Origin: Ciona intestinalis
Taxonomy: Eukaryota > Chordata > Ascidiacea > Phlebobranchia > Cionidae
Length of the DNA stretch: 64,000 bases
Assembly: GCF_000224145.3 (NCBI RefSeq)
Contig: NC_020173.2
Coordinates: forward strand, 2,069,494-2,133,493
Direction: 5' to 3'
Below are positions 38,501 to 49,000 of this stretch, piece by piece. Each line of letters starts with the position of its first letter. Position 1 is the stretch's first letter. The position numbers were made by a program, and so were the translations under genes. The notes beneath the pieces are model-generated. The model worked only from the letters and a program-made list of their open reading frames with translations, made no database searches and was not told the origin of the DNA.

Positions 38501-41500
38501 CACAACATGATTATATGATAGTAAGGTGGGGGAAGATGAGACTGTAGCGACGATGCTTATTGCTCGTTGTATATATTGTAATGATTCAGTTTTAAACGCA
38601 CGTGAAACACGAAAGAGAACGGAAGAAGAAGGCAAATAAAAAGGGGCGTTTCGCACACACACGCACGCACACAGGAATGAGCGCTACAAGACACATTTTC
38701 ATTCTATTTTCATGTTCCGTTTGGTAGTAAACAAAGAACAAGAACTATAAAAGCGTATCCTCTCAACTTATATAGACCGGTGTTAATTGTTTAAAACACG
38801 ATTAAGATATTTGTATATTATGTGCTAAAGGTGACCCATCTTCCCCACCATACTATATAACTTTAACTTCAGCAATTGTGGTTATAAAATTGTAGCCTAA
38901 AACATGTACTTTTGTTTTCATTTATTCTTTTCGTTTATTAAATTGGTCTTTCATAGCTTTTAACCATCCCACTCAAAATTTATAAAAAACATTGCATTAA
39001 TTTTATTGTATAAATAAAAAGCACCCATACTAATACATAGGTTTAAAAGTCTTGATTAAAATTTTGAGAATTTTTTCCAGTACTATTGGTAGCATGTTTA
39101 TCAAGGAGCAAATGTTAGAATACAACGGCACCAACCATATTTATAATGCCGACACTTTCAATGAGATGACACCACCTTCCAGTGACCCTGGATATCTATC
39201 TAATGCAAGCAGGGCAGTGTATGATGCAATGGCAGTAGCAGATCCAGATGCTGTTTGGTATGTAAAGTGAAGCAGTTTTTTTTTGTAAGTCTAATTGCCG
39301 AAAATAAAAAAGTCAGTTATTACATAAGCTCATGAAATAATGAATAAAATCTTTTCATGTTACTCTATATGGGTGAGGTATTTTCGAGAACCTAGGATTA
39401 AGGATTGATTTGGTCCATTACCCCAACAGCAAGACAGCTTTTAAAGGTCTGAATTGATAGTGCTCAACATTCCACTTGTGTAAATGTAATGAATCAATGT
39501 AACCTACTTGATCCTTGTGTGGACGGACAACAACAGTCGTTAAACACAGGTGTTCTGTTTCACACACCTAGTGCCAGCTTGCACGTTAACAAGTATGTTA
39601 CTTTGTAGGTGATTATTTTTAGGGTTTTTTTTTCATTTTTTGTCTACTTGGTGTTTGTAAAAATGTTTTCATGCAGGCTTATGCAAGGTTGGCTGTTTCA
39701 TCACGAACCAACCTTTTGGAAGACAGCTCAGAAAAAAGCTCTTTTGACTGGAGTTCCTAAGGTAACGCATACTCAACTTCTACTCCTTACCAATAATAAT
39801 TAATAACGGGTTTCAAACAACCAGGTTACACTTATGCATAACTCAATCATTTGTCCGGTGCCGTAGCACAATTAGTTAGCGCGCCCGCTGAATGATAAAA
39901 GCCCCTCAAAAAATAATCACCCACAAAGTAACATACTTGGTAACTTATAAGCTGGCACTAGGTGTATGAAACAAAACACCTGTGTTATATGACTGCCGTT
40001 TACCGGGCATGAGAGAAAAAGTAAGAAGTTACACATTTATACCTTAAGAAATTTTGCACTGTTGTTACAGATACTTTCTTTTTGACAGTGTTTTATACGC
40101 TTGACTTTTTTTAATTGTTTACTCTGTTCTTACATATGTTTACCACTGCTGCAATCAGGAGCATTACAAATGCTGTTTATTTCAAAGAACAATAAGATTA
40201 GTCAGTATAACGATTCTAAGAAACTGTAACATGGTTTCAATTGTGCGGCTGTATTGATTTCCTATTGCTGACTCGCTGACTCCATTTTGTTTATGTTCAG
40301 GGCAAAATGCTAGTATTGGATCTGTTTTCTGAATCTTACCCCCAATATTTACCAGACTGGTACTTTGGTCAACCATTCCTGTGGTGCATGTTGCATGATT
40401 TTGGGGGAAATATGGGTTTCTATGGAAAAATTAATACTGTGAACACAGTGAGTAATTTACAGTGTTTTATTGCTTTTGGAATTTTATTTCTTGTAACTGT
40501 ATGACTATGTTTTTATAGCTCTCTAGAGCAACTGTACATGGATATACTGTATTACAACTTGGAAAAAGAAATGTTTACAACTGTTTTAAACTATAAAACA
40601 GCCCATTAAAGTCTTTTAAACTAAGCAATTAAGTTGTGTAGGTTGTTGGGTTATAGCAATTTTAAATAGCTCTTTATAAAACTATTGACAAAATTAAGAT
40701 GAGGATGCTGATTTTCCATAAAAAAGAGAAACATAACTTCTAATCAAATCACAGGCTGTATAACTATAACAACTTCCATGCATGACATAAAATGTCCGGC
40801 GCAGTGGCAAAGTGGTTAGCATGTCTGCCTGTAACCCAGAGGTAATGGGTTTAAGGCTCGTAGCTGCTACCATTGTGGGAGTTTCAAATTTTCTGCCATA
40901 CATAAAAAATGAAAAAAATCCCCCCTAAAAAATAATAACCCACAAAGTAATATACATAGTAACTCGTAAGCTGGCACGAGGTGTATGAACACCTGTGTTA
41001 TAACGACTGTCGTTTTTCGGCCACGGGATGATAAAGTTAGTTACATTCATTCATTCGAAATGTTGCAATCTCTAACTTGTTGTGATTTGTTAAAGCAACC
41101 AGGAATCGCTCTCACCAGTGTAAACTCAACCATGGTTGGAACTGGTGTAACTCCTGAAGGTATCAACCAAAACTATATGATCTATGATTTTATGTTGGAA
41201 ACTGGTTTCACTGTGCATTCTGTCAATGTTACAAACTGGTTAAAAGAATATACAATGAGAAGGTAGAGATACAACACCCTGTGTAGTATTTTGTTAAGTA
41301 AATCACTAACAAAGTGGTCACTAATGGGTTGTCCAAATTATCAGCCATACATAAAAAAAAAGAAAAAATCCCCCCAAAAAATAATCACCCACAAAGTAAC
41401 ATACATGGTAACTTGTAAGCTGGCACAAAGTGTTAAACCCGTGTGATAACGACTGTTATTTTCCGGCCACGCGAGGATAAAGTAAGTTACATTTATTCAT

Positions 41501-44500
41501 TCATTCACATTCAAGTTAAATTGAAAAGGTAGCTTGTTGTGATATTACATTTTTTATATACTCAGCAATTTGTATTAATTTTTTCTCTTTTAATTATCTA
41601 TTGGCTGTTGTGTAATGTGTTTTGCTTTTAAAAACATCGAAATCTTGACTGGTATTTATTTAGATAGCAATTTTTCAAAGCACCTTGTGTGGATCTTTTG
41701 TTAAAGTAAACTAAAATGTCGCTGGTGTCTAGTGGTAATAATTTTCTTATGCACACTTAGCATTAGTCTTTCAAATGTAAATCGCTCTTGTGTAATGTAT
41801 TGTAATTTGTGTATGGATTTTAGGCATTGTAAGTTTTTACAAACACCGCTATTTGTTGCTTTTTTCTATTTTTAGCTTGTTCGTTTTAAAACCTAAATAG
41901 CGAAAACAAGTTCCACTGTCTTTAGGTATAACACAAGTAGTCCCGAAGCCATAAAAACATGGAATATACTTGGTAACACAATCTACAACGACACGAAACC
42001 TGGTTTTCCTTCAAAAAGTCTGATACGTGGTTCACCAGTAAAAAGACCCACGTTGGATAATCCTGGTCTTCCATATTGGTACCAATACTCCAGGTAAAGG
42101 TTGAAATATTGTTGGAGTATTTTTGTACCAGATTTCTTCTATGAATAAATTTGTTGCCTAAATTTATTAAATTTACCATCTAAAACTAATACTCTAGATA
42201 AAACACACAGAATGTTGGAGTGTTTTGATACCACAGTTCTAGTACAAATAGGATTTACTATCTAAAGCTATAAAATTTGTTGTTTAAAACTAACACTTTT
42301 GGTAAAGTCACAACGATTTTTGCATGTTTTTGCATAAAAGCAGAGAAGATTTACCATCAAAAATTCTTTACCTGTGAGGCTGTGTTCATTGCTAATTGAT
42401 ATTATGTTGCAATTTATTACAGAGGAATAAGTCTGCATAATTATTAAATATGTAGGCTTAAATGTATGTTATTCTACAGCCTTGCATTGGCTTGGGACAA
42501 TTTCTCACAATCTTTAAATACTCTAAAAGATCTGGAGACAGTTAGGTATGATGCTGTAGACATTACAAGACAAATGTTGCAGGCAGTTCACAGACTCCTG
42601 TACTATGCAATGGTTGAGGTATATTTTGTAATATTTTATGCAAAAATAAAGTTATGAATGAATGAATGAATGTGACTTGCTTTATCCTGGCGTGAAAAAA
42701 AAACAACAGTCGTTATAACAAAGTTGTTCTGTTTCATACACCACATGAAAGCTTAACGAGCTACCATGTTCTTTTGTGGGTGATTTATTTAAATTTTTTT
42801 TATGTATGGCTGATAATTTGTACAGCCTATTAGTGGCCACTGGGTTGGATCAATTGTCGTTAAGTGCCTTGCCCAAGGTCACATATGCCCATTAAACCCA
42901 TGTTTAACTAAAATTTTGAAATCAGGAATTTCTATGGAAAAGAGATCCTGGTAAACTTGGAGAACAACTGTTAGATTTGCTGGATGATTTCGACAAAATG
43001 TTGTGCAGTGATGCACATTTTAGTATGGGAAAGTGGATTCAAGATGCAANNNNNNNNNNNNNNNNNNNNNNNNNNNNNNNNNNNNNNNNNNNNNNNNNNA
43101 GTGTTGGAAACGATTTAGGCAGTTTATTTCAGCGATATTTCGTTCTGGAAACCTACTATTTCCGACGGACGGGTCTTCGTTTGTAAGATAACCACACACT
43201 CGTGCGGGCTTGACGAAAGGCGCATGCGACATAGCTACTGTGACGTCACTCGCCAGGCAATCGGATTCGACCGTTTCTCATTACACGGACTCGCCAAACG
43301 CGCGTAATTTTAATTTGTCTCATCCCTACGTAATTCTGAATACGTTTACGTTTGTATGAGCTTTTACAAAGCACATATTTAAAGGGTTGCAAACCGAAAA
43401 CAAAGGGTTGCAAACCGTTTTTTTTTTCGCGCCTACCGGCGCGAGGACTTCCTTTTTTTCTGGTTTTTGCAACCCTAACGTTTAGTAAAACTTTACGCCT
43501 ATGGGCTGTGTTCATTGCTAATTGATATTATGTTGCAATTTATTACAGAGGAATAAGTCTGCATAATTATTAAATATGTAGGTTTAAATGTATGTTATTC
43601 TACAGCCTTGCATTGGCTTGGGACAATTTCTCACAATCTTTAAATACTCTAAAAGATCTGGAGACAGTTAGGTATGATGCTGTAGACATTACAAGACAAA
43701 TGTTGCAGGCAGTTCACAGACTCCTGTACTATGCAATGGTTGAGGTATATTTTGTAATATTTTATGCAAAAATAAAGTTATGAATGAATGAATGAATGTG
43801 ACTTGCTTTATCCTGGCGTGAAAAAAAACAACAGTCGTTATAACAAAGTTGTTCTGTTTCATACACCACATGAAAGCTTAACGAGCTACCATGTTCTTTT
43901 GTGGGTGATTTATTTAAATTTTTTTTATGTATGGCTGATAATTTGTACAGCCTATTAGTGGCCACTGGGTTGGATCAATTGTCGTTAAGTGCCTTGCCCA
44001 AGGTCACATATGCCCATTAAACCCATGTTTAACTAAAATTTTGAAATCAGGAATTTCTATGGAAAAGAGATCCTGGTAAACTTGGAGAACAACTGTTAGA
44101 TTTGCTGGATGATTTCGACAAAATGTTGTGCAGTGATGCACATTTTAGTATGGGAAAGTGGATTCAAGATGCAAAAATACTGGGAACCACTGCTGAGGTA
44201 ACAAATATCCTAATTTAAGATGGTTGCTATCTTTGACGAATAATTGTTTTTTCTTAACACAAAAAAATACGTATTTAATGGGTTACAAAGTATGTGTTAA
44301 AAGCATTTTTTCAGATATGCTACACCAATGTTCATTATATAGCAATTGTTTGTAATACTGTGAAGCAGTGAGATGAGAAGCTTAACATATGGCCATGACT
44401 AATCATTTTTTAAACGCAGGAGAAGGATTTGTATGAATACAATGCAAGGATACAAGTTACTCTGTGGGGTCCGAATGGTGAAATTCTGGACTATGCAAGC

Positions 44501-45131
44501 AAACATTGGTGTTCCCTTGTCAAACATTACTACAGGCAAGAATAGCATATTATCTATTTATATTCAACAAAACTGTTTACAAGTACGAAAAAGGCTTGAC
44601 GCTGATATTATTGCGGGCATATGTGTTCTTGGACAAGACACTAAACATACACTGATAAGGCGTTCGGTTCTGTATGATAGACAAAACGCCAGTAGTTTAA
44701 AATAACAAAACAAAGAGTTGCCAAGATCTTATTTTGTAAGATCTGGCAGTCATAACATATATATTTCAATTTTATTTGTAGGCCAAGATGGGCTTTATTT
44801 GTCAGCTATTTAAATCATGCCTATGCCACCAAATCAAAGTTTGACCATAAGGCTTTTGCATCTGATGTATTTACCAATGTGGAAGAACCTTTCACTAAAG
44901 ACAGAAGTGTTTTTCCTTCTACCGCAACAGGTAAAGTGTAACTGTTTTGTGGTGTTTAGCTACAATTTCCTAACAAGTGATAAATATTAAATGTATTTAA
45001 ACTCTATTTCATTTTTTTAATATTACCAACTAATGATGCCCTCTTTTATTTATTTATTTGTTACAGGCAATGCAATTGAATTAGCAAAAGACATGTATAT
45101 CAAGTGGAGACCTTTTCTCAATGATGTGTAA
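35582..45131 (+). CDS. NAGLU: Alpha-N-acetylglucosaminidase
   Basis: Sixteen exons: 35582-35821, 36309-36400, 36704-36862, 37214-37369, 37786-37960, 38389-38477, 39081-39257, 39677-39761, 40301-40447, 41096-41262, 41926-42093, 43606-43744, 44051-44197, 44420-44535, 44782-44930 and 45067-45131. The total is 2271 nt, 756 residues (human about 743). It has an N-terminal hydrophobic stretch ([15 protein letters not shown]), [75 protein letters not shown] and [12 protein letters not shown], and ends RPFLNDV. Glycoside hydrolase family 89, lysosomal heparan sulfate degradation. Exons 12 and 13 also occur as a second copy at 42480-42618 and 42926-43049 (cut by N). Intron 14 has a GC donor. SINE copies fill several introns. 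Confidence 0.96.
35843..35985 (-). mobile_element. SINE tail, reverse, NAGLU intron 1
   Basis: TAACTTACTTTATCCTCGCATGGCC to ACTTTGTGGGTGATTA, the reverse of the recurrent tail module. A forward copy lies 150 bp downstream. Confidence 0.8.
36130..36262 (+). mobile_element. SINE tail, forward, NAGLU intron 1
   Basis: ATCCACAAAGTTACATACGTGG, AAGCTGACACGAGGTGTAAG, TTATAACGACTGTAGTTTCC and GCGAGGATAAAGCAAGTTGC match the tail module in forward orientation. Confidence 0.8.
36425..36625. repeat. TA-rich microsatellite tracts, NAGLU intron 2
   Basis: Runs of TATATATA and ATATATAATGTATATATAATG flank a short unique stretch. Confidence 0.8.
38518..38862 (-). mobile_element. GGGTGGGG-type MITE split by another insertion, NAGLU intron 6
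   Basis: Left end ATAGTAAGGTGGGGGAAGATGAGAC. It resumes AGACACATTTTCATTCTATTTTC after a roughly 150-bp insert and ends CCCATCTTCCCCACCATACTATATA. Confidence 0.85.
38543..38691. mobile_element. Second small inverted-repeat element inside the MITE
   Basis: Begins TGTAGCGACGATG and ends ATGAGCGCTACA, so TGTAGCG/CGCTACA is a 7-bp terminal inverted repeat. The host sequence AGAC is present on both sides, a 4-bp target duplication. Non-coding. Confidence 0.7.
39480..39620 (-). mobile_element. SINE tail, reverse, upstream of NAGLU exon 8
   Basis: CAACAGTCGTTAAACACAGGTG, TCACACACCTAGTGCCAGCTTG and TATGTTACTTTGTAGGTGATTA. It is complementary to the forward copy after exon 8. Confidence 0.8.
39855..40035 (+). 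mobile_element. SINE, forward, downstream of NAGLU exon 8
   Basis: A tRNA-like head (CCGGTGCCGTAGCACAATTAGTTAGCGCGCCCGC) is followed by the tail AATCACCCACAAAGTAACATAC, AGCTGGCACTAGGTGTATG and AACACCTGTGTTATATGACTG. Confidence 0.8.
40795..41062 (+). mobile_element. Near full-length tRNA-derived SINE, NAGLU intron 9
   Basis: The head CCGGCGCAGTGGCAAAGTGGTTAGC (A box) and GGTTTAAGGCTCG (B-box-like) are followed by an A/C-rich linker and the complete tail ending GATAAAGTTAGTTACATTCATTCATTC. It ends about 35 bp before exon 10. Confidence 0.85.
41320..41510 (+). mobile_element. 5'-truncated SINE, NAGLU intron 10
   Basis: Starts at GTGGTCACTAATGGGTTGTCC, then the A-rich linker and the full tail to TTACATTTATTCATTCATTC. 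Confidence 0.82.
42378..43049 (+). repeat. First copy of the NAGLU exon 12-13 duplication
   Basis: Almost identical to about 43504-44173, differing by one A in a poly-A run and a few single bases. It contains exon 12 (42480-42618), a reverse SINE and most of exon 13 (from 42926), then stops at the N run. I treat it as a probable assembly duplicate rather than coding sequence used in series. Confidence 0.85.
42655..42900 (-). mobile_element. SINE, reverse, in the duplicated NAGLU intron 12
   Basis: AATGAATGAATGTGACTTGCTTTATCC at the tail end, then TTTCATACACCACATGAAAGC, GGGTGATTTATT, GCCACTGGGTTGGATC and GTTAAGTGCCTTGCCCAAGG. The second copy is at about 43781-44025. Confidence 0.75.
43050..43099. 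other. Assembly gap (50 N)
   Basis: A run of 50 N interrupting the first copy of NAGLU exon 13. The round number suggests a placeholder of unknown true length. Confidence 0.95.
43100..43503. other. Unplaced sequence between gap and second NAGLU copy
   Basis: About 400 bp unlike the flanking introns and somewhat richer in CG dinucleotides. It contains AAAGGGTTGCAAACCG twice and an inverted GCGCC...GGCGC near 43430. There is no gene. It could be a mis-joined fragment or an insertion present in one haplotype. Confidence 0.5.
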
Positions 45132-46002
45132 ACATATTATGAAGTCATATGCAATTGTGCAATAATCTTTTTATGCAATTGAAGCAAGAGTTTTCAATCC
45201 CATGCAGCATCAAAAGAATGTGTTTTAAACTTTAAGAATGTATTTTGAACTCGAGTTCTAAAAATAAACTTTTTAATTGACCAACACAGTGTGTAAAAAC
45301 ACGTCCAACAATGTAGACAGACAAGGAGTAGAATTGTTATTTAGGAAACTTCTCTGAAAGCAAATCTTATCGATACAGGAATGTAAAAGATTGGAACACA
45401 AGATAAAGCCCTGACCAGAAAACAATTTGTGGCATAAAAAAATAATTTGCCTTAAGGAAAATATGACTGTGGCTTCTGAAAGTATAGGCATAGGACTATG
45501 GCTATAGGCAAAACACACAGCTGCAAACCGCCCGGTTATGACCTGGGAATAATTAATGAAAATGTGCCAAATGTCGCCCCAAAATCGATTAGCTTTTGTC
45601 CATTTATGTAAAATAACGTTTGTCTTTCACGTAATTTGGCGTTAAATGTTTAAATAAATTACTGTGTGGCAAATATCTTAATCATTAGAATGCAAAATCT
45701 CAGCATTTAAGAAGTACATAACGAAATCAGTGTCATCGCATAGTTTTGGTTTTGCGTGACTTTTTTGGTCAGACACCGGGAAAAAGGCAGTGGTTAAGAG
45801 TCTGAGAGCTCATCTCGTTTAAGCGATTTGCTAATATGGTTGCAAGAGGAAATGTTAATCTACCGCTTTTCGTTTACCGGTGATCTATTTAAAGTTATGC
45901 TCCAGGAAATACGTTCGTAGCCTTAGCTAATCTATTGGTTTGCAGATGGAAAGGTTATGTAAAAAATTGCAGAAGTTTAACTAATTAACGTAAAACCTGG
46001 AT
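45132..46002. other. Intergenic region NAGLU-PIK3R
   Basis: Contains the NAGLU 3' UTR, with AATAAA near 45262, and the presumed PIK3R promoter. No other gene was seen. Confidence 0.6.
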
Positions 46003-49000
46003 ATGTCAGACCAACAACCAATTTATCCACACCAAAGCATTCCAGGTTAGTTGTATCTTGTATTGTATATACGGTGTGAAGCGTGTGCAGTCATTACTGT
46101 TACATAATTAATTAGCACTAGTGAAGAATCCTCCGGTACATGTGTTAGAGGTTGGTGGTTAGGGGTTGATGGTTAGGGGGTTAGTGCTGGTTATAGAGAT
46201 ACGTAGTTAGGGGTTGGTGGTTAGCAAATAAGGTCCGGGGAAAGTTTCTTCACTAGCACCAATTACCTTATCAATATGCCACATACATTTGAACGTGTTA
46301 AATGCATTTTTACCTCAAGCTGAAATAATTAATACCTTTATACTTTCGCGTTGCGCCCAATTTATAAAAAGTTCTTGCTATAGTACAAGTTTGTATGCAT
46401 TTACATTGTATATCATGCTTAAACCATAAAGCCTTATATTTATAATAATACATAGAGCATTTAGTTATATATATATTTTTATTATATAATATATGTATAA
46501 AAGCCTATATACTAAATTATTTTCCAGGTATTGAGTATCGTATGGTAGCAGACTATGAGCCACAGGACAAAGACAGATGTATACGATGTAGGGCCAACGA
46601 CACTGTTATTGTTAAACTGCCGCTAAATTTTGCTTTTACGGTAAGGTTTGACACTTTTTTTGATATTTTGGTAAAACATTAAAAGCAACTTAAATAGAAA
46701 GTTACATAGGCCTTTAGGATTTTATTTCATATGAAGAAAATTCTTTAATTATGTTTGTATATATATTTATATTTTTATGCCATAAAAACTTTTTAAAAAT
46801 TCTGCATAGTCAACAAAGTTTTTATTTTAAATTAAATTTTAAATATGCTCTTCATATTTATAACAATGCAAAATAGTTTTTTCTTGGTTTTGCTTTACAG
46901 TTCACTTTGCATTGTAAATTATGGAATACTGCTTTGTGGTTGAATTAACCGAAATGATACTTGCTAAGGGTTAAAATTCTGCGAATCGTTTTGTATTCGT
47001 GGTTAAACTGGTTATGCATTTCCTTATTTTTTGTGGTTAACGATCTTTTCCTGCCTTGCTTATTTGTTAGTTGTTACCATTATGTGTGTGATTATGAATT
47101 TAATTTTTTTTAACCAATTACAGTTAGTTTTCTGTTCTTGGTGTTTAACACAGGTAAATTGCCTATGCCATTGCTCTTCAACCGGTGTCCACGGTGCACC
47201 AGTGCAAAACGGTATACAAGGGTGCATCACGAACAAAAAAAATGCAAAAAAGGTTGAAGAGCACCGGCCTATGCTACTGAATATGCAAATTATTCCTTTT
47301 TTTGCCAACTTTAAAAAATGTTATCGAAATAAAATCTTACAAAATAAAATACAAATGTGGACATATTTATAAATCATAAAAATAAATGTAATTTCATAAT
47401 TTCGGGCACTGACAAGCACCCAGAAGGCTGGCTATACTGCACCAACCTTCAAACGGACGAGACAGGTTACATTCCTGCTGAGTATGTGGAGTACGTGCAG
47501 ACTGTTGTCCCGAGACCGGCGCCTCGTGAAAGGCCCTTGTTACCCCCTGTACCTGAGGTGGTTGATGAAGCAGAAGTCCCTCCTGTTATCCCTCCCCGCT
47601 GGTATGATAGGCTTTCACTTTAATTAAACTTTTTGTCAGTTTTTTAATGTAATGCATGTTTCATTTTCGTGAGATTGATTTGCTGTAAAATAGTTGATGG
47701 AAAATGTAGCCTGCAAAGTTTTTTTTTTGTAGTATTATTATAATTTGTGTACATTAAATTAATATCTTAAGTTACTTTTTACTCTGTTGGCCTGATGTAT
47801 TGCCTGTTTTACTTTCATGTGCTTGAGGGTGCAACAAAAACTGATATAGAAAAGTAATCAGTACATACGTGTTGCCCAACTAAAAAGCATATTCATGTTC
47901 CCAACTAGATCACATTTCATTTGATTGAAACACTCCTCACTGTACATTGAGACCCAATCATATTTTGCAGTTTTTGAGAATATCCATTCAGTTCCTTCCT
48001 TTTTCTGGTTATCACCATTCGCAAATCTTAACATTAAATATCTATTAATTAAGGTCCTTCCTTTTTTCTTGGTATCACTTTTCGCTAATCTTAACAATAA
48101 ATATCTATTTAGGTGCTATATTTTTCTGATCACCATTCGCCAATCTTTAAGTTAAATATCCGTTTAGTTTCCTTTTTTTCTGGCTATCACTATTCAAAAT
48201 TTAAACAGTAAATATCCATTCGGTTCCTTTCCTTTTTCTGGTTATCACTTTTCGCAAATCTTAACAGTAAATAAATGTTTGGTTCTTTTCTTTTTTCTGG
48301 GACTCTGCGTGTCACTATTTGCAAATCTTAACTTTAAATACCTATCTAGTTTCCATTCTTTTCTCTGGTTATCACTTTTTTCCATTCTTTTCTCTGGTTA
48401 TCAGTTATCACTTTTCGCAAATCTTAACATTCGTTTTTCACCAGTGGTAGTGACAGCAGACCACAAGTGAACAGCAACTACGTACCAGTGCCCATAAATG
48501 TCAATGTTTCAAATGGATCAAATTCTCCCCGACCACATCGTCCATCTCTATCACAATCCTTGCAGGTAACTGTTGTGTTGTAATAATAATGTCTTTTATT
48601 TTAAATTTTTATTTTAAAAAGCAGCCATATTTATTTATACACTACATAAGAAAACTAAAAATATTGCGACAAAAATGTTCTGTACTCCTGTAACATGTAT
48701 TGTAATGTAAAATATGTACACTTGTAATATGTATTGTGAATATCAAATTATAAGGTTTTAGTTTAAAAAAAAAATAAAAAATTTAGGTAAAAGTTTTATT
48801 TTTTGAGTGTTTTTTTCTTTTACCCGATTAGTAAAAAATCTGTCCATGTTTTAACTCATGAAGAAACATTAATGTAAGCTTTGAAATTCTGACGGAAATG
48901 TCCTTTCGTTCCACGCAGGGATATGTTAACACTTATGTTGAAAAGCAGCTTATTTGTACACTGTATAAGAAAACTTGATTTTTTTAAATATTATGCAACC

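Noticed and set aside
42480..43049. NAGLU exons 12-13 used twice in series
   Set aside because: Would repeat about 95 residues and break the homology alignment; adjacency to an N run points to assembly duplication.
47031..47372. Extra PIK3R exon
   Set aside because: Open frame is hydrophobic/low-complexity and unlike SH3; inserting it would break the SH3 domain. The direct exon 2 to exon 3 join keeps phase.
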